Positions 12,101-20,700 of a stretch of 64,000 bases of DNA are shown here, piece by piece. The stretch lies in NCBI GenBank assembly GCA_020650975.1, contig JAIPMN010001553.1:1-64000 (forward strand), given 5' to 3'. The translations under genes and the position numbers were made by a program. This stretch comes from Apostichopus californicus (lineage: Eukaryota > Echinodermata > Holothuroidea > Aspidochirotida > Stichopodidae). The notes under the pieces were generated by a model, which ran no database searches, was not told where the DNA came from, and was given only the letters and a program-made list of their open reading frames with translations. Each line of letters begins with the position of its first letter. Positions within the stretch are counted from its first letter, which is position 1.

Positions 12101-13313
12101 GGTAAAGCAATGCTCAAGGCTGGGGGTTACTTGCATTGGTACAGAAGATATGGATGCACAGAGGTATGCAAAATCACTGAAATTTTTTAAATTTGCTCAG
12201 TGATATGAAACTTTCTTTTTCTTGGTGTAGTTTTGCATTTGTGTTAAGTATTACTTTCTTTATCTATACATTGTCTTATTCATTTATTTATTTGATTTTA
12301 CTTTTGATGGGTGGGAGGGGTTCACCCCGCCACCCTATTTTATTGCTAAGAAGATAAATTTCAGAGCATTCTCTCTCTGACATGTAATTTTTTGTGCTTG
12401 AAACTTGCTATATGAAAACAAGAAATATCTGATAATGCTGCAGCTTGTAGGTATTTGTACCCAGCACTCCCACTAGTCCCCCCCCCTCCCCCTTGGTACT
12501 CTGTGCAGTCCTAGAAGAGAACAGTCTTACCCCCAACCAGAAATACCCATATACACCCCTGAAAGAGAATATCGCAATGGATAACATCGTATGTCCCCCT
12601 CCATCCCACCTACCACAATCAGAAATACCTTCCTATGCATCTGTAAGACAATGTCCATAACAAATACTAGCATACTCTTCATACTCCCATACCATTGTAG
12701 AATACTAGCATATTCCCATACTCCCATACCAAGGTAGGATACAAGCATACTCCCATACCAAGGTAGGATACAAGCATACTCCACACACTCCCATAACAAG
12801 GTAGCATACTCCCATACCAAGGTAGCATACTCCCATACCAAGGTAGCATACTCCCATACCAAGGTAGGATACAAAAAAATTATTCACATTTTCCCATACC
12901 AAGGTAGCATACAAGCATACTCCCATACCAAGATAGGATACAAGCATACTCCCATACCAAGATAGGATACAAGCATACTCCACTCACTCCCATACCAAGG
13001 TAGCATACTCCCATACCAAGGTAGGATACAAAAACATTATTCACATACTCCCATACCAAGGTAGGCTACAAGCATACTCCTCATACTCCCATACCATAGA
13101 GTACTACTGTTAACGAGCTGTGAAATCTTCTGGAGGTGTAAACGCAAACTGAAGAGCCAACCCTCTTTACAACTTCCAAAGTAAATTTGACCAAATTGTA
13201 CTCGTCTTTTTTTTTTATGCCAGACAGTTTCCTTCTTGTTTCAGGACATATTTGAGGATGCTTTTGAGACCATTCACAGTGTCATAGATAACTATCGTTC
13301 TGCTGTTACCTGA
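163..13313 (+). CDS. TUBD1: Delta-tubulin, complete gene, 11 coding exons
   Basis: Delta-tubulin is a tubulin of centrioles and basal bodies, needed for triplet microtubules. Coding exons: 163-251, 687-779, 2524-2588, 3566-3703, 6586-6727, 8144-8317, 9136-9231, 10613-10685, 11451-11592, 12003-12163, 13245-13313. All junctions are GT/AG and phases agree, giving 1242 nt and 413 residues (human about 453). Recognisable blocks in order: N-terminal VGQCGNQVG nucleotide loop, ILVDSEPKVV, KQGCGSNWALG, EKCDAFSGF, the tubulin signature as AGGTGSG (end of exon 4), LAYTLSCVMAPFSTGDS, HYNMLLSTAWL, and a C-terminal FEDAFETIHSVIDNYR resembling the vertebrate end. The start is the only upstream in-frame ATG and fits the family N-terminus. 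The loop between exons 1 and 2 is shorter than in human. Introns without their own entry show nothing I recognise. Gene identity is secure; single splice sites, mainly at exon 3, are inferred. Confidence 0.92.
2725..3030 (+). mobile_element. tRNA-derived SINE with LINE-type tail
   Basis: The head carries Pol III box A-like (TGGCCAATTAGCTAAGGC) and box B-like (GGTTCTATTCC) motifs about 35 bp apart. The 3' end has the GTAAAGTGCTTTGAGAC and GCGCTATATAAA tail shared by many aquatic-animal SINEs and L2-like LINEs. It lies in TUBD1 intron 3. The ends are approximate and I saw no clear target duplication. Confidence 0.65.
4436..5110 (+). repeat. Diverged tandem repeat with AGGTCA direct repeats
   Basis: Four to five diverged units of roughly 110-170 bp. 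Each has a GGAGGTCAAAGGTCATTTG-like block, then GTCAAATTGTGAAAACC and a GTACAAGAAG stretch. Perfect AGGTCA-A-AGGTCA (DR1) sequences lie at 4536-4548 and 4783-4795, and a one-mismatch version at about 5088-5100. It lies in TUBD1 intron 4. It may simply be a degenerate satellite. Confidence 0.7.
5955..6670 (+). repeat. 143-bp tandem repeat spanning a TUBD1 3' splice site, 5 units
   Basis: Five near-identical units with an exact 143-bp period. Each holds about 59 bp of intron end with its TTTCTAG acceptor and about 84 bp of exon 5. Acceptors end at 6013, 6156, 6299, 6442 and 6585. Only the last unit runs on into the rest of the exon and its donor (6727/6728). The first four run from partial exon back into intron sequence and reach an in-frame stop. 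Units differ at only a few bases, so expansion or homogenisation is recent. A period that is not a multiple of three prevents in-frame read-through. Confidence 0.95.
6989..7588. mobile_element. hAT-type non-autonomous transposon (MITE), 600 bp
   Basis: The element begins CAGGGCGGACTGG, and its other end in reverse complement reads CAGTGGCGGACTGG. It is flanked by a perfect 8-bp direct repeat GCTGCACT (6981-6988 and 7589-7596). An 8-bp duplication with CAG-starting inverted ends is the hAT hallmark. I see no transposase reading frame. It lies in TUBD1 intron 5. Confidence 0.88.
7690..7945 (+). repeat. Degenerate short tandem repeat (CTAACTTCAAACTGACA type)
   Basis: About ten imperfect units of roughly 18-22 bp with the core CTAACTTCAAA-TGACA, cleanest at 7850-7935. 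It lies in TUBD1 intron 5, just right of the hAT MITE. I see no coding or structural role. Confidence 0.7.
9930..10168 (-). mobile_element. tRNA-derived SINE, minus orientation, copy 1
   Basis: On the minus strand the head, near 10168, reads as a tRNA relative: GGAGTGTTAGTTCAGTGG (box A) and GAGTTCGAGTC (box B). The body contains GCTTTGATAAGCC, and the far end is a TAGATCCTCCTG block next to short ATGT repeats. A second copy lies at 26340-26548 and an end fragment near 30008-30058. It lies in TUBD1 intron 7. Confidence 0.75.
10880..11063. repeat. Inverted repeat (85-bp arms) with hammerhead-ribozyme-like core
   Basis: Left arm 10880-10964 and right arm 10980-11063 are near-perfect reverse complements with a spacer of about 15 bp. 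The plus-strand right arm has hammerhead order: stem I GCCT, core CTGAAGA (11013-11019), stem II GATCC/GGATC with a TGCTA loop (11021-11035), GAAAC, GTC, then AGGC closing stem I. Known biology: minimal hammerheads of this kind occur in Penelope-like retroelements. Inference: this is a non-autonomous relict of such an element. It lies in TUBD1 intron 8. A one-arm relative lies at 54147-54221. Confidence 0.7.
12651..13110 (+). repeat. Minisatellite, CATACTCCCATACCAAGG core
   Basis: About twenty imperfect units of about 18-30 bp built on CATACTCCCATACCAAGG followed by TAGGATACAAG or TAGCATACTCC. It lies in TUBD1 intron 10, just before the last exon. Long frames on the minus strand come only from the periodicity. 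The core resembles the array at 58.0-59.3 kb. Confidence 0.92.
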
Positions 13314-13448
13314 TGACCTTTGACCTTCTTGATGATGAATCGATGACCATGGACCGTGAAATGTTTCACTTTCTCTCAACGCATTTTTTTTATTGCATTG
13401 AGATTAATGGAATTATAAACCAGCAGAGTGTTTTCAATTTTCATATCT

Positions 13449-13612
13449 CAGGCATGAGCTTTTTCCGCGAATTCGCGGAATATCCGTGATTTCTTTTCTA
13501 CCTCTGGGACAAAAAGCATTATCCTAACACACTGTAGCATACACAAACTGGAGCCTATACCGCAATTTTTGCAAAGTTCCGTGATTTTTTTCATACCCCA
13601 GGCTCATCCCTG
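13449..13612. mobile_element. Small MITE with CAGGSATGAGC ends
   Basis: The left end is CAGGCATGAGC and the right end in reverse complement is CAGGGATGAGC. ATATCT lies on both sides (13443-13448, 13613-13618). Inside the left end is an 18-bp perfect palindrome, TTCCGCGAATTCGCGGAA (13463-13480). The family is hAT-like by its ends but the shared flank is only 6 bp, so assignment is tentative. It lies just after the TUBD1 stop, probably in its 3' UTR. Confidence 0.55.
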
Positions 13613-14104
13613 ATATCTTGAGAAGAGGACAATCTTGTGTCTTACAAGAGTATTTACCAAACATAATCTAATATACATAAAAACAATCAGCACTGAAGCT
13701 TTTATTAAACTTTGTCTAACTGTCTAGGATAATTACCAGATTTTTGTCACCTATAGGGTTGAGAAGCAGTACTTCACAGAGTTCAGATCATGGCATGATA
13801 AGTTAATCCAGCGGGAAGTGAAGTGTTGTTATGGCAACCATGTTCCTTGGAGCATTAAACTGTGAAGTAGTTATTAGCAGTGGTGTAACTGGTCAACAGC
13901 AGAGCACTCAATCTTATTGACCATCGTCAATCAGAAATTGATACCAACACACACAAATCACCACATCCAGTGCTTTAAAAGGTTATCAGTATGATGGCCC
14001 CAAATTTTAGCCTACTAAAATTTGTTACAAGTTTTCGAAATAACCGTTTCGTAAAGGGCTACGATCCTTCAATTAGTCTTACTCCTAGTCATTCAGGAGT
14101 GTTA

Positions 14105-14235
14105 AAATAGACAATTAAATATCTCACTGAGGAGATAACTGCTTTCATAGTTGCAAAAAAATGTGTTGAAATTTGAACATGGTGACCATTTTTTAGTTTC
14201 TAGCATATCTTGGGGGGTGGGGGGAGGGGGTTATT
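14105..14235. repeat. Dispersed repeat, copy 1
   Basis: The block starting TAGACAATTAAATATC and including GGTGACCATT and TTCTAGCATAT recurs, diverged, at 54232-54360. The family is unknown. A run of G follows it. Confidence 0.6.
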
Positions 14236-14571
14236 GGTGTGCTCTTAAGGTCCATCATTAACTTGTGACATTCCAACATGATGACTCAACTTAACCCCAG
14301 GTTATTGGCAAACAGGAATCAATATGCAACTATATCCCTGGTTATGAGGTTAATTTTGGTAAGTGTTGCATTGAATATTTTATTTGGAACATGAAATTTT
14401 CCCCTTTTGATTTGATTTGAATCTAAATTTTATCAGTTTAATACTAGAGTAAAAGTTTGACGCATTTTTTTGTATGAAGCTTTCATTTCAGAGTATCAAT
14501 CCAATTGCTATTTTACCATTGTAATATATTAGAATAATGTTTACATAATTGAAATCTGAAGTTGTATTGAT

Positions 14572-14577
14572 AATAAA
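14572..14577 (+). terminator. Candidate TUBD1 polyadenylation signal AATAAA
   Basis: An AATAAA lies about 1.26 kb after the TUBD1 stop and is followed within 30 bp by a GT-rich stretch (TTTTGTGTTG). No transcript evidence is available from sequence alone, so the implied 3' UTR length is a guess. Confidence 0.35.
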
Positions 14578-14599
14578 TTCTCCAAGCAACTGTAGCATT

Positions 14600-15227
14600 T
14601 TGTGTTGAAAAGGTATGGATTTTTCAAATTAGATGATGTTTGTGAGTGAATCTGGGCCACTTTGGCATCTACAAAACTAAACTTCTTCAGAGTAAGACCA
14701 CCAATCCTGCAGGTGCCCCCTCCCCCTTCCCCTTACTATTTGATAGCATGTGACAGCATTATGAACTATACATACAAGAGATCAAAAGCCTACATACACT
14801 GGCACAGCAGAGTATCCTCTATTATGAAACGGCAACATTCTGTGAAATAGCAAAAAGATGTGTTGGTATAAAAAGGCGTGTCTTATTTACGAGCGGTTAA
14901 ACCTAGAGCTTCAGGGTATGAATCATATATGTATGCCACCGAAAAACAGCTGATTTGCATGTACCTTTTACAAAATATTTCATGAAGTTTTCAGTCCTAA
15001 GAGGTGATTAGGAGACACAGCCTTAACTTTTGCTTGTGTTTTGATTGCTTGTGTTTTATTTGCTTGTGTTTTGGGTATGGAAAACTGCATAGCATATAAC
15101 TCAGACGAACCATAGCAATGAGTTATTTGCTATGGCTCTGTATTTAGAAAAAATCTAGGCCTAACTTAGTTACCAAGTTAGCATCATGATTGATTATTGC
15201 ATAGCAGAAGCTAACTAGTAGTACTCT
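14600..15227. other. Intergenic DNA, nothing gene-like seen
   Basis: The only structure here is a short tandem run of three TTGCTTGTGTTTT-like units at about 15031-15075. The single frame of about 60 codons lacks homology I recognise. Confidence 0.5.
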
Positions 15228-15950
15228 GGACCTAAGGAGTGTAGCCCAGGACGAAACGCATTTTGCATTCAGAAGGGACCCTTGGAAAGGCAATAGATAC
15301 TACACATGATCAGGCTATAGGTTGAAAAAAGCTTCAAATGCTAACATAAAATTAATATTACCAACGTAATTTGTGATAAACCTTTATCTTACCTTGTGAA
15401 TTAAAATGGATGAATCAAATGTTGCAGTACAATGCATCGGTGGAACAGAGAATATGAACATCTTTTTTCGTTTCAAAGGGGAAGATTACAATTTGCTTAG
15501 AAGACCTTGGACTTTATTTTGCCCAAATATTTCAAAATGTCAAGCAGCTTGCCGAGCAACAACAGAGTTCCTACGGATACTTAAAATTCTTTGAAAGTCC
15601 TTAAAAGAACATAAAAAGTTAACGACAGGGTTCCTACGGGTACTTCAAGAAAATCTAATCCTTGAAAGTCCTTAAAAGAACATAAAAATTCCTTGAATTA
15701 CATTTTTATGTTGTGTTCTCAGGGGTTATACAAGACTATGGCAGTCTTCCAGTTAAGTTAGTTCTGTACTGTTCTGAACTACTACTGAAGGCCTATTCCT
15801 TCTTTGGTGATTCCTTCATATTGGAGACTGTGAATTATGTTTTAAAGATTGTGTGGGAATCCTGAAAGAAGTGGAAGAAAGGAACTCCAGAAGAATTCAA
15901 TCCCTCAGTCTCCAACGTAGAATGTTCCATTTCTCAAGATTATCAGATCA
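15228..15950 (+). pseudogene. Decayed partial copy of PDE12 exon 1
   Basis: Three collinear blocks match the first exon of the intact PDE12 gene about 2.5 kb downstream. They are 15228-15275 (5' leader, like 17732-17780), 15401-15570 (like 17955-18125) and 15865-15945 (like 18148-18230). The middle block still encodes MDESNVAVQCIGG, parallel to MEESQNVVVRCIDG in PDE12, then FRFKGEDYNLL parallel to FHFKGKDYNFL. The frame is then lost, repeat DNA separates the second and third blocks, and no catalytic exons follow. This is a partial local duplication with no intact product. Confidence 0.85.
15570..15710 (+). repeat. Two-copy repeat inside the PDE12 relict
   Basis: Two direct copies of a block containing TTGAAAGTCCTTAAAAGAAC, preceded by TTCCTACGGRTACTT, interrupt the PDE12-like sequence. 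They are absent from the functional exon, so they arrived in or expanded within the duplicate. Confidence 0.7.
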
Positions 15951-17783
15951 TGTCATAAAGGATGGCTTTAGGCAGTATTTTGGTCTTAATATGCTACAGT
16001 ATTGTCAGAGAAAATGTTAATAATGTTTCTACAGCTATTCTGATATTCAAGATATTCACTTTGAAATATGCAATATCTGTGGAATTCTCCTTTAAGACTA
16101 AATTGATTTATGACTTCAGCTCCTCAGTGCAGGCCTAAATGTTAATTCTTTGTTTAAACTTACTAATAACTTTACCATAACATGTTCTGTTAACTTCATA
16201 TTAACAACTTACCACCATTTGATGACATTCAACACCATTTGTCCTTAACAAATTTGTACAACATTGTTAATATGTCTTTTGAGGCCATAAAAGTCTCTTG
16301 GCTAGAACGTGATTTGAACCATTGACCTTTGGGTAATTACAACAGAGGTCAATGGTTCAGATTCAATTCTAGCCATAAATTCCTTTGTTCTTTTCCATTG
16401 TCTAAAATTTGTCAATCCGTTTTCCATTTTCCCTCCACTTCAAAGTGGTAGAGAAATACAGCACGAGCTGATAGCAATATTTTTTTTTAACAGTCTGCAA
16501 CATATCAAAATTAATTTTCTTAAAAATCATTCTTTAAAGCTTCAACATGTATGTCAGATAAATGTTCCTCACAACAAATGCATCAATTATCAGGTTTTTA
16601 ATATAGGCCTACGGGAATTCTTTAATAAAAAAAAGGAAAGATTATAAATTTAAACAAGATAAATCCTACAGTTGGTCAAAAAGTCAATCTTCACTGATGT
16701 GGTTTCCCTTTTGTGACTTATGTTGTGTCATTTTCAAAATTTGAAAGTGGTATAGAATTACAGCCTGGGCTGATAGCAATATTTTGTTATACCAGTCTGC
16801 AACATACCAAAATTAATTTTGTGCCTTAGATCAACCATCTAATGAGTACTGAAAATAAACTCAAGCAGCTGTGGTTGTTTTACTTTATTAAAAATTAAGT
16901 TTTTAACAGTAAACCTTTAGAAAAAGAACATACACAATCTGGGCTGGCAGGCAGTGGTTTGGTTTTGAACTGCACATTACAGTGACTTTCCATCAGAAGT
17001 AACTTTTAATGCAAGAGCTGGATCAATACATGAATGAAAATAATCAGAAGCCAACTTTAGGAAGTTTGTTCAGTTCAGGATATTAATACATTTCATCTCC
17101 CTGTTCAGTCCCCGAGTCCTCACATGTAAGGGACCGGAGGTCAATTAAATTGTTTAGTTTTGTGCCCTATCCTTAGAGTCTTTTCCTAAAAAGAACCTCA
17201 TTCGGATCAAATTCTGATTTCTAAATAGTCTTGTTCAAGACCCTAGTAGTAGTACAAGAAACCTGCATTAGGCTATCGCAGCATTCAGTTATGTTGCGAA
17301 ATATGTTCTTGATCTGTTCTTAGAATCACCGCTGTAGGGTATTCGTAGTATTGGTATGCAACCAAGAACAGGTAATTCGCTACGGAAATTGGAAACCAGG
17401 TACCGCGACGAAACTTACTGTTGTTTTTGAGATTATATCGTTCAAGGGGGAGACGGCATTAATTGTAATACAATGTCAATCATTCGAACGTTTCCGAGGC
17501 AATTTCACACGTGCAAAGGCTGTCTTACATTTGTTTTGATGCCTATTGTATAACAAACACATCTGTTACTATTGTTAGGCTAACGATAGAAATGCAGGTG
17601 TATGTACGTTGGTCTTAACGTTAAGCTTTCTCGCCTATACAGTACTTTTAACAGTATTGTATTTGGTGTACATTTAGTATTGATTTACGTTGGTGTTCAT
17701 CGAGCATTGTATAACATACATTAAGTATAACCTTGGGACTTAAGGAATGTTACATTGAACGAAATGCGTTTTGGAACAACAAT
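15951..17783. other. PDE12 upstream region
   Basis: This holds a folded SINE-like repeat (16305-16440) and a pair of diverged direct copies, 16434-16530 and 16741-16825, that share CTGATAGCAATATTTT and CAGTCTGCAACATA. The PDE12 promoter and 5' UTR should lie toward the right end. A CACGTG E-box is visible near 17508, but I cannot place the transcription start. Confidence 0.4.
16305..16440. repeat. SINE-related repeat with hairpin head
   Basis: Arms beginning GGCTAGAA and ending TGAACCATTGACCT (16305-16336) are repeated inverted at 16352-16378, around a loop of about 16 bp. The right flank (TTCTAGCC then CTTTTCCATTGTCT and GTTTTCCATT) matches the repeats at 27061-27265 and 27425-27525 and, in part, 59905-60060. 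It is probably the head and tail of a tRNA-derived family in inverted arrangement. Confidence 0.55.
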
Positions 17784-20700
17784 ATGCAGTTTTTATTTCG
17801 ACAGTTCACTGGAATATATGCAACAGGGATCACAATAAGGAATCCAGTCAAGTTGCTGAATATTAGAAATATTGTCCAGAAGCGGACTTCACTTGCTAAC
17901 AAAAAAGTGTTCGATGTAATGTGCAGTAGACCTTTGTCTCACCTAGTGGATTTAAAAATGGAAGAATCACAAAATGTTGTAGTACGATGCATTGATGGAA
18001 AGGAGACGATGAACATCTCGTTTCATTTCAAAGGGAAAGATTACAATTTTCTTAGAAGTCAAACTGAGACTTTGGACAAAACGTTTGTAAGGATGTCACA
18101 GAATTTTAAAAAGCTTGCCGACAAAGCAAATAAGCGCAGAGCTAAGAAGTTGAAGAAAGGAACCCAACCTCCAGAAGAATTTAATCCCTTAGTTTCCATT
18201 CCAGAATGTTCCATTTTGCATGATGGGGACAAATTGGTGCCTTTAGAATCTTGTAATCACGTTGCATGGATTAATGGTGCAATATTGCGCATTGGAGATA
18301 TAGCAACATACAATGTTACAGTTAATATACCAACCATAGTCAAATTAAAACTTCCTTCACATTTTATCGCTGGTTGCCCATTGTTCCCATATATAGAAAC
18401 TGAATTCACCCAAGAGGAATGCTGTCAGTTTTCATGGTTTGTAGAAGTTGATGGGAATTCTAATTCTCCCATTAATCAAAGTGAAGAAACAAAAAAGATT
18501 GGAGATGAAAGGAATTGGGTTTTAATCTCGGATGAAAGAACTTTTACTCCGTCTCTGGGAGAGGTTGGTAAGCATTTGCTTCTAAGGTGTAAACCTGGCA
18601 ATGGTGAGAAGCAGGGAAAACCAGTAGAAGTCATTTCAACTTCAAAAGTAGTCACGGGCCCGGACAAAATACCATTCCAACAGCGTCACAAAGAGACTAC
18701 CGAGAGGTGCACTGGTGCAATGTATGAAGTATTCATTTTTCTTAATGATTTTATTGAACTAATATGATGTAACGATATATTTCAATGCTTATTGTGTGGT
18801 TCTATTCTTAATTTAGAAACTTTCATGACTTTTTGTTAGATTCTGTCCAAAACAGATGATGCTAACCAGTAAGCAAATTTTATCTTATGCTCTTAAATTG
18901 AAAAACAATACATATAAGTTTCTCACCCAAGATAAAAGGAAGTACCCAAGTTTTGCAACCCCATTAATCTCCTAATTTAAATTGTAGTCCAATTGAGTGA
19001 TATCTGATTCCTTTCTTTCTAAAATGCACTTTTCTTGTTTTTCTGAATAAAGCTTCCGCGTTGTGTGTTATAACCTTTTAGCTGATTTGTATGCCAACTC
19101 GGATTTCTCTCGGGACTTTCTCTTTCCTCACTGCCCAGCAGAATTTTTGGTTGGTGATTATAGACAGCAACTTCTCCTTAGAGAAATAAGTGGTACGTTC
19201 TAGCCTGTTTATGAAATCTTTTTAAGTTGTTATGTTTCTGTTTGTAGTTTTGTTGTGAAATTTTGTTATCCAGAAACTGAAGTTAAGATACTTTCTTATT
19301 TAAGTTGAACCATGCATGGTCATTAGTCAAGTTTAATAAATCTTATTTCGATGGGACATGGTATCAAAGATTGGATAAAACCAATGGAAAATGCTGCTTT
19401 AATATTATAATCACTCACCGTTAACTTATTATTTCTTACGATGAAACAGGTTATAATGGTGACATCATCTGCCTCCAAGAAGTGGACAAAACTTATTTTG
19501 AGAGAAGCCTTAGCCCTGCTCTGAATTCTATTGGGTTTGAGGGCACTTTTTGCAGCAAGAGTGGAGGAACTTCAGAAGGGGAAGCATTATTTTTCCAAAG
19601 AGATCGTTACCAGTAAGTGATAGCTGATACTCACAATGAGGTTGCCACAATACCTTGCACTCTACTTCCTTCAGGAGCTTTCTGGTGTACCATTTTCAAG
19701 TATTGCAATGTCATGTGTTTCTACTGAATTTCATAGTGTTTTGTGTAGTGAAATTCTATGAAGACTAATTTGACTTTAAAAATTTATCAACCCCCTCCTC
19801 CCACCCCAAAACAAAGAATCAACCCCTGTAAATAAGAAATAGGGTGCTGTGGCTGAGTGGATAAAGATGGTGGCATTTTGAAGCAATGATGCTTAGCAAA
19901 CTGGAAGTTCCAAGTTCGATACCCGGCCAGGTCATAGTAAGGTGGGTTTTTCTTTCAAGAGCAATCTACAGTTTTCCCATCTGAAATGACTTTCTTAACT
20001 GAAAAAGATTCCAAATTGAGTAAAAATGTTGAATTGGAACCCACCCAAGGTGTTAGTTGGTATCCATGAGCCCTTGCGGGTTTCTCCCACATTTTTGGTC
20101 CCTTATTCGTCGTAAAAATAACTGCTGATTATTATTAAATAATTGGGGATTACTTTTATTAGTTTGGATGAATTTATTGGTTTTTTAATTGATAACTTTA
20201 GGTAAAAATGTGAGGTTCCCTAAACAAATAAAGAAAAAAACTAGAATTTATGAACAGTCAACTCTGAGTGATAAACAGCCCTTTGTTTCTTTTCTTTTTT
20301 CAGATTACTTGGTCAACATGATATTGTTCTAGGTGACAGATTAAAGGAGGATCCTGATCATGAAGACCTTCTGAATTCATTATCAAAATCACAGAGTTTC
20401 CTAGAAAATATATCAAGTAGAACTACTATAGCCCAGGTGAGTCCATATCCGTGGTGAGTCTATGGCTTAGGCATGTCCATAGCCCAGGTGAGCCCAAGGC
20501 AAAGGTGTGTCCATAGCCCAGATTAGTCCATGGCATAGGTGTGTCCGTAGGCCAGGTGATGTCATTGTCCAGTTGAGTCCATATCCCTGGAGAGTCCATG
20601 GCATAGGCATGTCCATAGCCCAGGTAAGCCCATGGCATAGGTATGTCCATGGCCCAGGTGAGCCCATGGCATAAGTGTGTCTATAGGCCAGTTGATCTCA

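Noticed and set aside
12527-12983. Minus-strand frames with YLGMGV repeats
   Set aside because: They are repeat-derived frames in the TUBD1 intron 10 minisatellite.
17733-17783. Upstream extension of PDE12 to 17733
   Set aside because: The base triplet there is TTG, not ATG. The first in-frame ATG at 17784 opens a typical mitochondrial leader.
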